DNA of 64,000 bases, taken from NCBI GenBank assembly GCA_025408405.1, contig JANYJE010000009.1, positions 1 to 64,000 on the forward strand, given 5' to 3'. Positions 32,019-44,705 of the stretch are shown one piece after another (position 1 is the first letter of the stretch; each line of letters starts with the position of its first letter). The DNA comes from Nitrosomonadales bacterium (GTDB lineage: Bacteria; Pseudomonadota; Gammaproteobacteria; Burkholderiales; Gallionellaceae). The translations under genes and the position numbers were made by a program. The notes under the pieces are model-generated. The model ran no database searches. It was not told the DNA's origin and saw nothing but the letters and a program-made list of their open reading frames with translations.

Positions 32019-32822
32019 TTAGAACGGTTCAGTCTCCTCTGTTTGCTGGGTTCGTTTGCTCTTTTCCCGCGACTTGATTCTTTCCTTGGCCGCTGCGCTG
32101 CTGTGTTTGAAGCGGTACGACTCGTTGCCGGTCTCGACGATGTGGCAATGATGGGTCAGGCGATCCAGTAATGCTGTCGTCAACTTCGCATCGCCGAACA
32201 CGCTGCTCCATTCTGCGAAGGTCAGATTCGTTGTGATGACGACACTGGTGTGCTCGTAGATCTTGGACAGCAGATTGAACAGCAATGCGCCGCCCGCTTG
32301 CGAGAAGGGCAAGTAGCCCAGTTCGTCCAGAATCACCATGTCCAGATTCAGGAGCCTGGCCGCAAGCCGGCCTTGTTTGCCGACGGTTTTCTCCTGCTCC
32401 AGCATGTTGACCAAGTCTACCGTGGAATAGAAGCGGACACGCTTGGCGTGATGCTGAATGCCCGCAACGCCGAGCGAGGTTGCCAGATGCGTCTTGCCCG
32501 TGCCGGTGCCCCCGACCAATACCACGTTCTCGGCTTTCTCGGTAAATGACATGGTGGCAAGCTGTTTGATCAAGGCTTCATCCACTTTTGACTGGCCGAA
32601 GTCGAAATCGGCCATGCAGCGATGGATTGGGAAACGTGCCGATGCCATCTGGTATCCGATGGAGCGCATTCCCCGATCGGTGTTTTCAGCTTCGATCAGA
32701 TGTTTGAGCAACCATTCCGACGTGTCCGTGCCTATATTCCGGCCCTGATTGAGCAATTCCGCATAGCTGTCGGCCATGCCCCGGAGTTTAAGTGCCTTGA
32801 GTTCGGCGACGATATCAAACAT
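32019..32822 (-). CDS. istB: IS21 helper ATPase IstB
   Basis: This 267-residue DnaA/DnaC-like AAA+ ATPase assists the IstA transposase in target selection. Walker A is GGTGTGKT, Walker [13 protein letters not shown], and sensor/ITTNL motif [16 protein letters not shown] follows. The N-terminus [20 protein letters not shown] is typical of the IS21 group. The start overlaps the end of istA by 8 bases, a known IS21 arrangement. It looks intact. Confidence 0.93.
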   Translation of the reverse strand: MFDIVAELKALKLRGMADSYAELLNQGRNIGTDTSEWLLKHLIEAENTDRGMRSIGYQMASARFPIHRCMADFDFGQSKVDEALIKQLATMSFTEKAENVVLVGGTGTGKTHLATSLGVAGIQHHAKRVRFYSTVDLVNMLEQEKTVGKQGRLAARLLNLDMVILDELGYLPFSQAGGALLFNLLSKIYEHTSVVITTNLTFAEWSSVFGDAKLTTALLDRLTHHCHIVETGNESYRFKHSSAAAKERIKSREKSKRTQQTEETEPF

Positions 32823-34320
32823 GGGATTCCTCCTTCACTGTCAGGCTGTCATAGCGAGCCGTGTCCGCCAGCGGCTCCTCGTTAAGCATCAGACTGGTTT
32901 CCACCTGAGCAGGCATCGGTGTTTGCTTTAATCGCGCCAGCACGTTCAACACATGCTCGGCACTGTGTATGCCGGATTCCAGCACCAACTCGACCGCCAC
33001 CAGAACGGATTCCAGCCCATACACCGGAACCGTCGCCAGCACCTTGGACATGATGCGGTGCCCCTCCTGTCGCTCACGCCGCAACAAGGCAGCTTGCAAT
33101 TTGACCAGCGATGGCGGCATGTCCAGGAATGGAGCTCCGTTGCGCAAGGCACCTGGCTTGCGTTCGATCAACGGCACGTAGTGCAGCCAGTCATAGCTGG
33201 TCTGATCGCGATCCAGTAAGCGGCGGTGGCTGGCAACATGTCCAGTGTCATCATAGAAAGCGACCCGGTCCGCATACAGATGGATGCTGATCATGCGATT
33301 GGCTAGATGACACGGAACCGAATAGCGGTTCCGATCTACAGATACCAGACAGGTGCTGGTCACGCGTCCTGTGGTTTCCACATAACCATCAAATAATGTC
33401 GGCATCGGCATCAGATACCCGCGTTCCTGTTCCAAGGCATCGGCCAGTGTGATACCAGCGTATTCCGGATGCTCGATCTCTGACCACAGGGCACGGCAGC
33501 GCGCCTCCAGCCAGATGTTCAATTCCTCGAACGAGCTGAACTTTTCCTGCCTGGCTTCGATCCAGATGCGACGGCGCGCATCCTGAACGTTCTTCTCGAC
33601 GATGCCTTTCTCCCAGCCGGAAGCTACGTTGCAGAAGTCCGCCTCGAACACATTGTGCGCGACCATGGCGTAGAAGCGGGTGTTGACGATACGGCCATTC
33701 CCCTTGCTGACCTTGTCCACGGCCGTCTTCATGTTGTCGTAAATGCCGCGCCGGGCAACGCCACCCAGCACGGTAAATGCCCGGTTATGTGCATCGAACA
33801 GCATCTCGTGGCTTTGCCCAGAATGGGCAGACAGGATGAATGCGCGGCTGGCACAGAGCTTGGTGTGTGCCGCCAAGACTTTGCGCAGGAGTCCACCTAT
33901 CACCAGAGATTCTTCGCTCCAGTCGAACTGGAAGGCTTCACCCAGCTGGAATTTGAGCGGCACAAAGGCTGACTTGACGGTGACGACTTCACCTTGTTCA
34001 CGACAGGCGCGCACGAACTCGCTGACCCGGCTGTAACTGCCCGTAAATCCCTGCTTCTGCATCGCCTCGAACAGCATCTTGGCCGTGCGTCGATCTCGCT
34101 TCGGTCGATGTGAATCAGCCTTGAGCGCCTGCAGCAACCAAGGCTCAAACGGCTTGATGATCTTCTTTGCTTGATTCCTGCGGTATTTGGTTTCTGTGCC
34201 ATCCGGCGCACGAAGCCATCTCTTGACGGTGTTTCGAGACAGACTCGTCTTGCGGGCAATCTCGCTGATGCTTTGATTCTCGCGGAAATACATCCGCCTG
34301 ATTTTTGCGTATATGGCCAT
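32815..34320 (-). CDS. istA: IS21 transposase IstA
   Basis: ATG 34320 has a GAGGTGAT ribosome-binding site 5-8 bases upstream and gives a 501-residue protein; GTG 34329 is less likely. A helix-turn-helix ([19 protein letters not shown]) leads into a DDE integrase core with the first Asp in FQFDWSEE, the second in [12 protein letters not shown] and the Glu in [11 protein letters not shown]. All three catalytic acids are present, so the enzyme is probably active. It is followed by istB. Confidence 0.93.
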   Translation of the reverse strand: MAIYAKIRRMYFRENQSISEIARKTSLSRNTVKRWLRAPDGTETKYRRNQAKKIIKPFEPWLLQALKADSHRPKRDRRTAKMLFEAMQKQGFTGSYSRVSEFVRACREQGEVVTVKSAFVPLKFQLGEAFQFDWSEESLVIGGLLRKVLAAHTKLCASRAFILSAHSGQSHEMLFDAHNRAFTVLGGVARRGIYDNMKTAVDKVSKGNGRIVNTRFYAMVAHNVFEADFCNVASGWEKGIVEKNVQDARRRIWIEARQEKFSSFEELNIWLEARCRALWSEIEHPEYAGITLADALEQERGYLMPMPTLFDGYVETTGRVTSTCLVSVDRNRYSVPCHLANRMISIHLYADRVAFYDDTGHVASHRRLLDRDQTSYDWLHYVPLIERKPGALRNGAPFLDMPPSLVKLQAALLRRERQEGHRIMSKVLATVPVYGLESVLVAVELVLESGIHSAEHVLNVLARLKQTPMPAQVETSLMLNEEPLADTARYDSLTVKEESHV

Positions 34321-34436
34321 GGTAATCACCTCTCGTTTGCTCCTGCTTAAAAAGCAGGCAGCGTACTCGGATTACCTGGTCAATTTTCAGTGCGTATAAT
34401 CACTCATATATGGTCAATTTTCATCGCGCGCCAACA

Positions 34437-34538
34437 CCGGATGCAGGGCAGCTAAAACGCCTGGAGATGTTGCGCGACTTGGACCGCAAGCAGCGGCGCG
34501 TACTTTCAAGGATATGGACCGAGATCAAGCTGAGATAA
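34437..34538 (+). pseudogene. Possible 3' remnant of a gene truncated at the IS right end
   Basis: Immediately outside the IS end an open frame without a start runs for 33 codons (PDAGQLKRLEMLRDLDRKQ and RRVLSRIWTEIKLR) to TAA at 34536. It is charged and helix-like, as expected for the tail of a soluble protein. No matching 5' part is seen left of the IS. This could be chance, so confidence is low. Confidence 0.3.
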
Positions 34539-34568
34539 CGCAGTCACAGCGAGAGAAGAATAATTTTT

Positions 34569-34597
34569 TTGAAGCTTCGGCTAATGTGGTTTACTCT
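34569..34597 (+). promoter_or_regulatory. Putative sigma-70 promoter for the 34622 gene
   Basis: TTGAAG (34569-34574) and TACTCT (34592-34597) are 17 bases apart, with the start codon 25 bases downstream and an AGGAG ribosome-binding site at 34608-34612. Confidence 0.4.
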
Positions 34598-34621
34598 TGC
34601 AGGCAATAGGAGACTCGCGAT

Positions 34622-34867
34622 ATGGAAGAACTAAACGCACTGGAATCACTGGGTCTGACGTTGCCCAGCCCGGCGTACATTTTCGGCGCAGTGGTATTCG
34701 GCATCATCGGCCTGGCGGCATTCATCTATGGCAGAAAGGTTGCGCGAACGCCCGTAAAATGGCTAGGGCTGGCGCTGATGTTTTACCCCTATGTTGTGTG
34801 GGAGACCTGGATGCTGTACGTCGTCGGCACCGGCCTGTGCCTCGCGCTGTATGTGTATCGAAAATAG
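34622..34867 (+). CDS. Small integral membrane protein, unknown function
   Basis: This 81-residue protein has three likely membrane helices (about 18-38, 45-61 and 64-79) linked by the basic loop YGRKVARTPVK. An AGGAG ribosome-binding site lies 9 bases before ATG 34622 and a plausible promoter precedes it. I do not recognise a named family, although similar small proteins are common in Proteobacteria. It is followed 25 bases later by another small gene on the same strand, probably co-transcribed. Confidence 0.65.
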   Translation: MEELNALESLGLTLPSPAYIFGAVVFGIIGLAAFIYGRKVARTPVKWLGLALMFYPYVVWETWMLYVVGTGLCLALYVYRK

Positions 34868-34892
34868 GCTCCGCTCTGTGGAGTAAATCGCC

Positions 34893-35153
34893 ATGAAGAA
34901 GCTAAAGCACGAAGCAGAGTTGTTCAAGCAAGCCTTGCTCGCGGGTGTCAAGTATGCGGAGGGCCGGGGCGTGGTCGAGTTTGAGCCCACAGACTCGGCG
35001 AGCGAGAAGCTCTTGTACATCTACCGGCTGCTGGTTCACGACAAGGTCATTCAGCCTTTGCCTGAAGATCAGGTCGCTGAAAAAACGCTGAGACACAAAC
35101 TTGCAATCTGGTACTCCAGGCAGCTGCCCGCAGATCATCCGCTGTTGAAGTAG
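34893..35153 (+). CDS. Small conserved cytoplasmic protein, resembling DUF5062
   Basis: This 86-residue soluble, helix-rich protein reads MKKLKHEAELFKQALLAGVKYAEGRG at its N-terminus (split: MKKLKHEAELF / KQALLAGVKYAEGRG), with IYRLLVHDKVIQPLPED in the middle and a terminal HKLAIWYSRQLPADHPLLK. From memory this matches the pattern of DUF5062 proteins of gammaproteobacteria, but I could not check that. The function is unknown. It lies 25 bases after the small membrane protein gene and converges on the next gene. Confidence 0.6.
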   Translation: MKKLKHEAELFKQALLAGVKYAEGRGVVEFEPTDSASEKLLYIYRLLVHDKVIQPLPEDQVAEKTLRHKLAIWYSRQLPADHPLLK

Positions 35154-35175
35154 GCGGCCAGATTGTCCGGCGGGC

Positions 35176-35613
35176 CTAATGCACGGAGCCGTTCTGCAGC
35201 TTCGCTTTCTCAATTGCATACCATTCATTCGTCAGTGCAATGGCCTGGCCGATGAAAACATCGAAATAGGGCAGCAGCTCGCCGACATCCGGGGTCTCGC
35301 TGCCGAAGCGGAATTCGAACACCGCGACATCTTCACCCTGCCCCAGAAAAGCGATGGAGTAGGTGATGGGCAGGCCGGATTTGTCGGGATGGTCATAAAC
35401 ATCGGCATGCGGAAATACCCGCTCGTCCAGCTGATCGATCAGGGTATTGAACGCCTTGCCATCGCTCTTGCCTGATACGGCAGCCGTGTCGGCAGGCAGC
35501 TTGCCGCTGCCTTGGCGGCCGATGGTGCCATCGCGGCTCAGCAGCATGGAGAGCGCGCTTTCCTTGGCGCTGACGATGTCGATGCGGAATTTCTGGATAT
35601 CGGATTTAGTCAT
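35176..35613 (-). CDS. Conserved hypothetical protein
   Basis: This 145-residue soluble protein begins MTKSDIQKFRIDIVSAKESA and has an alternating beta/alpha pattern with YSIAFLGQGEDVAVFEFRFG and a helical end LLPYFDVFIGQAIALTNEWYA. No signal peptide, membrane helix or catalytic motif is apparent. I do not recognise the family. It is transcribed alone, converging on the DUF5062-like gene. Good length and codon structure, together with the lack of any longer competing frame, support it as real. Confidence 0.6.
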   Translation of the reverse strand: MTKSDIQKFRIDIVSAKESALSMLLSRDGTIGRQGSGKLPADTAAVSGKSDGKAFNTLIDQLDERVFPHADVYDHPDKSGLPITYSIAFLGQGEDVAVFEFRFGSETPDVGELLPYFDVFIGQAIALTNEWYAIEKAKLQNGSVH

Positions 35614-35681
35614 GATCTATCTCTGCGGCGCATGACCCCAGAGGCGCAGTCTTCACCCAGGAAAGGTAGAGCTCCCACATG

Positions 35682-35704
35682 GGGTCAGGTTTTGCTTCTG
35701 ACCC
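35682..35704 (+). repeat. Short GGGTCAG palindrome
   Basis: GGGTCAG (35682-35688) and CTGACCC (35698-35704) form a 7-base stem with a 9-base loop in the 128-base gap between two reverse-strand genes. A further TGACCCC lies at 35629-35635. It could be a terminator-like hairpin or REP relic. Confidence 0.4.
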
Positions 35705-35741
35705 GATGCGTTGCCAGGTCACATGTTTGCCTTGATATCGT

Positions 35742-36380
35742 TCAATGTGAATTTTGCGAAATCCGTTCTTCGAAGAGCGAGCGTTGCCCATCGCCCGCCG
35801 GCATTTTGGCCAGGTAGCCTTTCCAGATTTTCAATGCCTTGGGCGTGTCACCCAGCTTTACCTGTATCTCTCCCTGATACAGGCGGGCCATGGGGGTCAC
35901 CTCGGCTTTTTGGCGTGCCGCATCGTCAAGCAACTGGTAGGCCTCCTGCAGCTCTTGCCTGTCAGTGCCGGCCATCAGGGTGGTGGCCAGGGTGACGTTG
36001 ACCTCCGTGCTGCCGGCTTGATGCTGGTGCAGCGTGCGCAGCAATTTCAGTGCCTTGGTGTGCTCGCCCAGCTCTTGGTAGGTACGCGCCAGCAGCACTT
36101 GCTGGTCTATATTCCCGGGGTCGGCGGCCACCTTTCTTTCCAGCCCGGCAACCAGCCCGCCCAGACTGGCTACTTGAACTCCCTGGGGGGCAGCAGTTTC
36201 TTCGGGGGCAATGGGGCGGTTGCCAAAAGCGCCGCGCATATCGGATTTGGAAACGCTGGTTACGGCTTCCAGCGCTGGTTTCGGGTTTTTACTGCCGAGC
36301 AGATAACCCAGTGCGAAGGCCGCAATTACCAGCACGGATACGCCCGTGATCATCCAGGTGCGTTGTGAAACTCCAGACAT
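35742..36380 (-). CDS. Membrane-anchored TPR protein, CcmH/NrfG-like C-terminal domain
   Basis: This 212-residue protein has a single N-terminal membrane helix (about 9-28, TGVSVLVIAAFALGYLLG), a proline/alanine linker, and TPR repeats from about 75 (GLVAGLERKVAADPGNIDQQVLLARTY region) to the end. It resembles the periplasmic TPR half of cytochrome c biogenesis factor CcmH (CycH). No other ccm genes are near, so it may be a stand-alone assembly or scaffold protein. It is divergent from dnaE. Confidence 0.7.
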   Translation of the reverse strand: MSGVSQRTWMITGVSVLVIAAFALGYLLGSKNPKPALEAVTSVSKSDMRGAFGNRPIAPEETAAPQGVQVASLGGLVAGLERKVAADPGNIDQQVLLARTYQELGEHTKALKLLRTLHQHQAGSTEVNVTLATTLMAGTDRQELQEAYQLLDDAARQKAEVTPMARLYQGEIQVKLGDTPKALKIWKGYLAKMPAGDGQRSLFEERISQNSH

Positions 36381-36412
36381 ACAAACTCCTTAATTGAAAA
36401 TTCAAAATAATT

Positions 36413-36446
36413 TTTGCCGGAAACAGAAATTTGCCGGAAACAGAAA
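36413..36446 (+). repeat. Perfect 17-base tandem direct repeat upstream of dnaE
   Basis: TTTGCCGGAAACAGAAA occurs twice in immediate succession (36413-36429, 36430-36446) in the 279-base divergent gap between the TPR gene and dnaE. It may be a regulator-binding repeat or a slippage product. An extended -10 like TGGTAAAAT lies further downstream near 36626, before dnaE. Confidence 0.6.
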
Positions 36447-36659
36447 CGCGAGCTGCTTTGCATACCGGCAATAATAACCCGAGCCCAGTGCAAAATGGCG
36501 CCGCATGTTTCAATTTAAAGGCCGAAACCGCCGGTATTATTCCGGCTGGTGTGCCAGAACCCCGATGTTTTCATGGTTATTTCATGGAGTCGTTATCTTT
36601 GGAATTTAAAGCGGGTGGGACGGTGGTAAAATTACGCCTGAAATCATCATCACGCCGAC

Positions 36660-40184
<3,525 letters not shown>

Positions 40185-40217
40185 TTGCCGGAAATCATTA
40201 TCGGCTGGAGATGTGCC

Positions 40218-41915
40218 ATGAACTGGATTCATGACTGGTGGTGTTCGTTGAGCATGCGCTTCAAGCTCACCCTGTTGATTCAGGTCGGCCTGATCCTCGT
40301 TCTGGGATTTACCCAGCGCTGGCTGATGACCAGTTTTGAAACGAAAATACTCGAAGGCGCCAAGATACAGGCCGAAGAAGCTGCAGACGGTGTCATCAAC
40401 GGCATGAACATGTTTATGCTGACCGGGAAAATCAGCGACCCCGCAGTTCGCTCTCTCTTTATTAAGAAGATGGGGAAGTCACAGGGTATTCGCGAGCTGC
40501 GTATATTCAGGTCTGACCTGGTCAAAAAACAATTCGGACCGGGGTTGCCGGAAGAGCAGGCGCAGGATGAAATTGACCGCAAGGTGCTCAGCAGCGGTCG
40601 CCCTTATTTCGAGCTGTGCGATGCCAAGACGCAATCCTTGCGCGCGGTGATCCCCTTTATTGCCAGCCATAGCTTCAGAGGGACGGACTGCCTGATGTGC
40701 CATCATGTCGATGTTGGTGCGGTGAACGGTGCGGCCAGTATCGTGCTTGATCTGACCGATGAATTTGCCCTGATCAACTCGATCAACCGCTGGTTGTGGA
40801 TGGGGCAGTTACTGTTGCAGATCGTATTGTTTTTCCTCATCGATGTGGTGATCCGCTCCGTGACCAACCCGATCCAGAAGCTGCAGAGCGTGATGACTTC
40901 CATGCAGCAGGATGAAGATCTTTCGCGGCGCGTGGACATCAATAGCAGTGACGAGATTGGCAAGATGGCGAGCGCTTTCAATGCGCTGGCAGACAGTTTG
41001 CAGAAGAGTGCCGAGCAGGTGAAACAGGGGCAGGAGCAGCTTCGGCTCGCGGCGCAGGTGTTCGTGAGCAGTGCCGAAGCGATCGTCATCACCGATGTCC
41101 ACAACAACATCGTCCAGATCAATCGGGCATTCACCGAGATCACCGGCTATTCGGCTGAAGAGGTTATCGGCAAGAATCCGCGCATTCTGCAATCGGGGGA
41201 GCAAAGCCCGGATTTCTATCGCGAGATGTGGGCGACGCTCTTGTTGACCGGCAACTGGCAGGGCGAGGTGATGGACAGGCGCAAGAGCGGGGAGATCTAC
41301 CCGAAATGGCTTTCCATCGCGGTGGTGAAAAACGATGCGGGCGAGATCACCAATTTCATTGCGCTGTTTTCGGATATCACCGAGCGCCGCGCGTCTTTCG
41401 ACCGCATGCAGCACCTTGCGCATTTTGATGCCCTGACCAATCTGCCGAACCGCACCTTGTTGAACGACCATATCAAGCAGGCAATCTTGGTGGCCAAGCG
41501 CAATCAAGGCAAACTCGCCCTGCTCTTTCTCGATCTGGACCGCTTCAAGCAGGTCAACGATACGCTCGGGCATCATGTCGGGGATATTCTGCTGCGCGAG
41601 GTGGCTGACCGTCTCAAGCTTTGCGTCAGGGAAATGGATATCGTATCAAGGCTGGGCGGGGATGAATTCGTTATCCTGTTGACGGCCATCCATCAGGCGG
41701 AGGATGCCGCCAAGGTGGCCCAGAATGTGATCAATGCCATCGGCAGGCCGTTCATGATCGAGGGCAATACTGTCGATATGGGCGTCAGCATCGGTATCAG
41801 TATCTTCCCGGGTGATGCCCAGGAGCGTGCAGGCCTGATGAAAATCGCAGACGAGGCGATGTATCGTGCCAAGCAGGGCGGCAGGAATAAGTTCCAGTTC
41901 TATCACGAAAGCTAG
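40218..41915 (+). CDS. Membrane diguanylate cyclase with periplasmic haem-c-type sensor, PAS and GGDEF
   Basis: ATG 40218 follows a TGGAG ribosome-binding site; the longer frame starting right after dnaE is less likely. The 565-residue product has a membrane helix (about 15-33), a periplasmic domain containing C158-L-M-C161-H162, a CxxCH covalent-haem motif, a second helix (about 192-212), HAMP, PAS (about 275-395) and GGDEF. The active site reads RLGGDEF and an inhibitory-site RxxD (REMD) lies five residues upstream. It should make cyclic di-GMP in response to a redox or ligand cue bound at haem. No EAL domain follows. Confidence 0.85.
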   Translation: MNWIHDWWCSLSMRFKLTLLIQVGLILVLGFTQRWLMTSFETKILEGAKIQAEEAADGVINGMNMFMLTGKISDPAVRSLFIKKMGKSQGIRELRIFRSDLVKKQFGPGLPEEQAQDEIDRKVLSSGRPYFELCDAKTQSLRAVIPFIASHSFRGTDCLMCHHVDVGAVNGAASIVLDLTDEFALINSINRWLWMGQLLLQIVLFFLIDVVIRSVTNPIQKLQSVMTSMQQDEDLSRRVDINSSDEIGKMASAFNALADSLQKSAEQVKQGQEQLRLAAQVFVSSAEAIVITDVHNNIVQINRAFTEITGYSAEEVIGKNPRILQSGEQSPDFYREMWATLLLTGNWQGEVMDRRKSGEIYPKWLSIAVVKNDAGEITNFIALFSDITERRASFDRMQHLAHFDALTNLPNRTLLNDHIKQAILVAKRNQGKLALLFLDLDRFKQVNDTLGHHVGDILLREVADRLKLCVREMDIVSRLGGDEFVILLTAIHQAEDAAKVAQNVINAIGRPFMIEGNTVDMGVSIGISIFPGDAQERAGLMKIADEAMYRAKQGGRNKFQFYHES

Positions 41916-41946
41916 GCGCGCGTTATTCCGCCCGCAGTAACAATAG

Positions 41947-41969
41947 CCCAGGCAGCCGCGCTGCCTGGG
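41947..41969 (+). terminator. Perfect 10-base hairpin after the GGDEF gene
   Basis: CCCAGGCAGC and GCTGCCTGGG pair perfectly around a 3-base loop, 32 bases beyond the stop codon and 24 bases before the next start. No T-run follows, so it may be a weak terminator or processing hairpin. Confidence 0.45.
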
Positions 41970-41992
41970 GTATCACGCCAAAGCAAGTCGTT

Positions 41993-43630
41993 ATGCAGGG
42001 GGATGGTTTGGGTAACTCCATAGGAATCTTCGATTACATCATCGTGGGTGCCGGCAGTGCCGGGTGCGTTCTGGCCAACCGCTTGAGCAGCGACCCGGAA
42101 ATCAAAGTGCTACTGCTGGAAGCCGGCGGCAAGGATGATTATTTGTGGATTCATATCCCGGTGGGCTATCTGCGCTGTATCGGCAACCAGCGCACCGACT
42201 GGTGCTTCAATACCGAGCCGGAACCCGGCCTCAATGGGCGCGCCATCCGCTACCCGCGCGGGCGGGTGCTCGGAGGAAGCTCGTCCATCAACGGCATGAT
42301 TTACATGCGCGGCCAGAGCCGTGATTACGAGGAATGGCGGGCGCAGGGGAATCCGGGCTGGGGCTGGGAAGATGTGCTGCCCTATTACAAGCGTTCGGAG
42401 GATTATGCGCGTGGTGCCGACGAGATGCACGGCGCGGGAGGGGAGTGGCGCGTCGAGCCACAAAGGCTGTCGTGGGAAATACTCGATGCCTTCCGCGAGG
42501 CTGCGGCAGAAACCGGCATTCCCACGGTGGTCGATTTCAACCGTGGCAGCAACGAAGGCTGCGGATATTTCGAGGTGAACCAGAAGCGCGGCGTGCGCTG
42601 GAGCGCTGCCAAGGGATTTCTGCATCCGATCAAGAATCGTCCCAATCTTAAAGTGCTGACCAATGCCTGGGTGCGCCGCGTGCGCTTTGAAGGCAAACGC
42701 GCCGTCGGCATCGATTTCTGGCACGGCAATGAAGAGGTCTATGCAGCGGCGCGCATCGAAACCATACTGGCTGCCGGCGCGGTGAGCACGCCGCAGATCC
42801 TGCAGCTATCCGGCGTCGGCCCGGCGGCGCTGTTGCAGCAGCACGGCATTCCCGTGGCGCACGAACTCGCCGGCGTGGGTGAAAACCTGCAGGATCATTT
42901 GCAGTTGCGCATGGCTTTCAAGGTGAAGAACACCCTCACCCTCAACGAAATTGCTGGCAGCCTGAGCGGCCGTATCGGCATGGGGCTGCAATACCTTCTG
43001 TTCAGGCGCGGCCCGCTCACTATGGCGCCCAGCCAGCTGGGCGCGTTTGCAAGATCTGACCCTGATCAGGCCACGCCCAATCTGGAATATCACGTGCAGC
43101 CGCTTTCGCTCGACAAGTTCGGCGATCCGCTGCATCCGTTCGCCGCGTTTACCGCCTCGGTGTGCAACCTGAGGCCGACCAGCCGCGGCCACGTGCGCAT
43201 CCGTAGCGCCGACCCGCGCGCCGCGCCGTGCATCCAGCCGAATTATCTGTCGACGGAGCAGGACAGAAAGGTTGCCGCCGATGCTATACGCCTGACCAGG
43301 CGCATCGCGGCAGCCCCGGCAATCCAGCGTTTCGCGCCGCAGGAATTCATGCCGGGCCCTGCGTTCCAGAGCGATGGAGAGCTTGCCAGTGCCGCCGGCA
43401 ATATCGGCACCACCATTTTTCACCCGGTGGGCACCTGCAAGATGGGAAACGATCCAAAGGCCGACCCGCTCGCCGTTGTCGATGCGCGTTTGCGCGTGCA
43501 TGGGGTTGCGGGATTGCGCGTGGTGGACGCGTCCATCATGCCAACGATCACCTCCGGCAACACCAACTCTCCTGTGGTCATGTTCGCGGAAAAAGCCAGC
43601 GACATGATCCGGGAAGACCGCAGGCGCTAG
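41993..43630 (+). CDS. GMC-family FAD-dependent oxidoreductase (alcohol/choline dehydrogenase-like)
   Basis: This 545-residue enzyme has the dinucleotide motif [18 protein letters not shown] (GAGSAG at 19-24), the FAD-binding LEAGG, GMC signature 1 [21 protein letters not shown] ([13 protein letters not shown] core), signature 2 [17 protein letters not shown], and the C-terminal catalytic region HPVGTCKMG with active-site histidine and [19 protein letters not shown]. These enzymes oxidise primary alcohols or choline to aldehydes, passing electrons to the respiratory chain. The substrate cannot be told from sequence. It is followed by a palindromic repeat, then the EamA gene. Confidence 0.88.
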   Translation: MQGDGLGNSIGIFDYIIVGAGSAGCVLANRLSSDPEIKVLLLEAGGKDDYLWIHIPVGYLRCIGNQRTDWCFNTEPEPGLNGRAIRYPRGRVLGGSSSINGMIYMRGQSRDYEEWRAQGNPGWGWEDVLPYYKRSEDYARGADEMHGAGGEWRVEPQRLSWEILDAFREAAAETGIPTVVDFNRGSNEGCGYFEVNQKRGVRWSAAKGFLHPIKNRPNLKVLTNAWVRRVRFEGKRAVGIDFWHGNEEVYAAARIETILAAGAVSTPQILQLSGVGPAALLQQHGIPVAHELAGVGENLQDHLQLRMAFKVKNTLTLNEIAGSLSGRIGMGLQYLLFRRGPLTMAPSQLGAFARSDPDQATPNLEYHVQPLSLDKFGDPLHPFAAFTASVCNLRPTSRGHVRIRSADPRAAPCIQPNYLSTEQDRKVAADAIRLTRRIAAAPAIQRFAPQEFMPGPAFQSDGELASAAGNIGTTIFHPVGTCKMGNDPKADPLAVVDARLRVHGVAGLRVVDASIMPTITSGNTNSPVVMFAEKASDMIREDRRR

Positions 43631-43686
43631 AAGGCATTGATGCCAGGGAAGGTGTGTGCGGAAATCACTGGTGCAAAAAGCAATGA

Positions 43687-43776
43687 GCCGCAGAGAACAC
43701 AGAGATCAAGCTGGTTTTGCAATCACCCGGTGAGCATGATCACGCCAGCAACTGGTTTCTCTGTGTTCTCTGTGGC
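43687..43776 (+). repeat. CACAGAG-type palindromic element, second copy
   Basis: GCCGCAGAGAACACAGAG (43687-43704) is matched by the inverted CTCTGTGTTCTCTGTGGC (43759-43776), one mismatch, around a 54-base loop. The arms are nearly identical to the element at 15076-15145 while the loops differ, so the arms are the conserved unit. Confidence 0.8.
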
Positions 43777-43811
43777 TTGAATTTCCTCAAATAACGCTGT
43801 TGGAGATTTCC

Positions 43812-44705
43812 TTGTTCAAAAGATTGTTGCGATCCAGCATCCCCGGAGTTTTTGTCCTGCTGTGGAGTACGGGATTTATCGGGGCGAAATTCGGTCTGCC
43901 CTATGCCGAGCCCTACACGATGCTGCTTTACCGCTTCGTACTGACCTTGTCGCTGCTGCTGGTGCTGATAGCCTATTTCAAACCGTCTTTTCCGCGCAGC
44001 TGGTCGCAGCGCCTGCACCTCATGCTCAGCGGCAGCCTGATACACGGCGCCTATCTGGGCGGCGTGTTCAGTGCAATCAAACTCGGCATGCCGGCGGGGT
44101 TGTGCGCGCTGATAGTAGGCTTGCAACCCGTGCTGACCACAGCCGGGGCGTTTTTGTTCCTCAAGGAGAAGGTGAGCGGGCTGCAATGGGCGGGTATTGT
44201 CTTGGGTTTTTTCGGCCTGTACCTGATTTTTGCGGCAGGCAGCGGGCAATCCACAGCGCTCGATCAACGGGCCTTGTGGGCTGCCGTCATTGCCCTGCTG
44301 GGGATTACCGCGGGGACGCTGTACCAGAAGAAATTCTGCACCAGCAACTCCCTGCTCGGCAGTGCCTGGTTTCAATATGTGGCTACGGTGCTGATTTTCT
44401 GGGGAGGCTCGTGCTTCTTCGAAACCGGTGTGGTGACGTTAAATCCCCGGTTCATTTTCGCCGTGATGTGGCTGGCCATCGTGCTTTCGATAGGAGCGAT
44501 CCTGTTGCTGACTTACCTGATCAAGCACGGCGAGATGCATAAAGTCGCCAGCCTGTTTTATCTGGTGCCCGCAGTGACCGCACTGGAGGCGGCCTGGTTT
44601 TTCGATGAAAAACTGGGAACGGAAAAAATCGCCGGCATGGCCATCGTGACTGCCGCAGTCTTTCTGGTCATCCATAGCCGCGGATTTCGAGCAATCAAGG
44701 CGTAA
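43812..44705 (+). CDS. EamA/DMT family transporter
   Basis: This is a roughly 297-residue protein with ten predicted membrane helices in two repeats of five. The first EamA unit includes GVFVLLWSTGFIGAKFGLPYAEPYTML (split at GFIGA) and the second ALWAAVIALLGITAGTLYQKK. Family members export metabolites or amino acids. No ATG is available; TTG 43812 has GGAG 6 bases upstream and is preferred over TTG 43800. Its 3' end overlaps the convergent SDR gene by 11 bases. The substrate is unknown. Confidence 0.82.
   Translation: MFKRLLRSSIPGVFVLLWSTGFIGAKFGLPYAEPYTMLLYRFVLTLSLLLVLIAYFKPSFPRSWSQRLHLMLSGSLIHGAYLGGVFSAIKLGMPAGLCALIVGLQPVLTTAGAFLFLKEKVSGLQWAGIVLGFFGLYLIFAAGSGQSTALDQRALWAAVIALLGITAGTLYQKKFCTSNSLLGSAWFQYVATVLIFWGGSCFFETGVVTLNPRFIFAVMWLAIVLSIGAILLLTYLIKHGEMHKVASLFYLVPAVTALEAAWFFDEKLGTEKIAGMAIVTAAVFLVIHSRGFRAIKA

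Larger units (their letters stand above)
31845..34436 (-). mobile_element. Complete IS21-family insertion sequence
   Basis: The terminal inverted repeat TGTTGGCGCGCG is at 31845-31856 and its complement ends at 34436; the element is 2592 bases. Internal repeats of TGGTCAATTTTCA type, typical of IS21 multiple end repeats, are at 34377-34389 and 34411-34423, with an inverted relative at 31882-31894. It carries istA and istB on the reverse strand, overlapping by 8 bases. No 4-8 base target duplication is visible (left flank ends GTAC, right flank begins CCGG). Confidence 0.9.
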
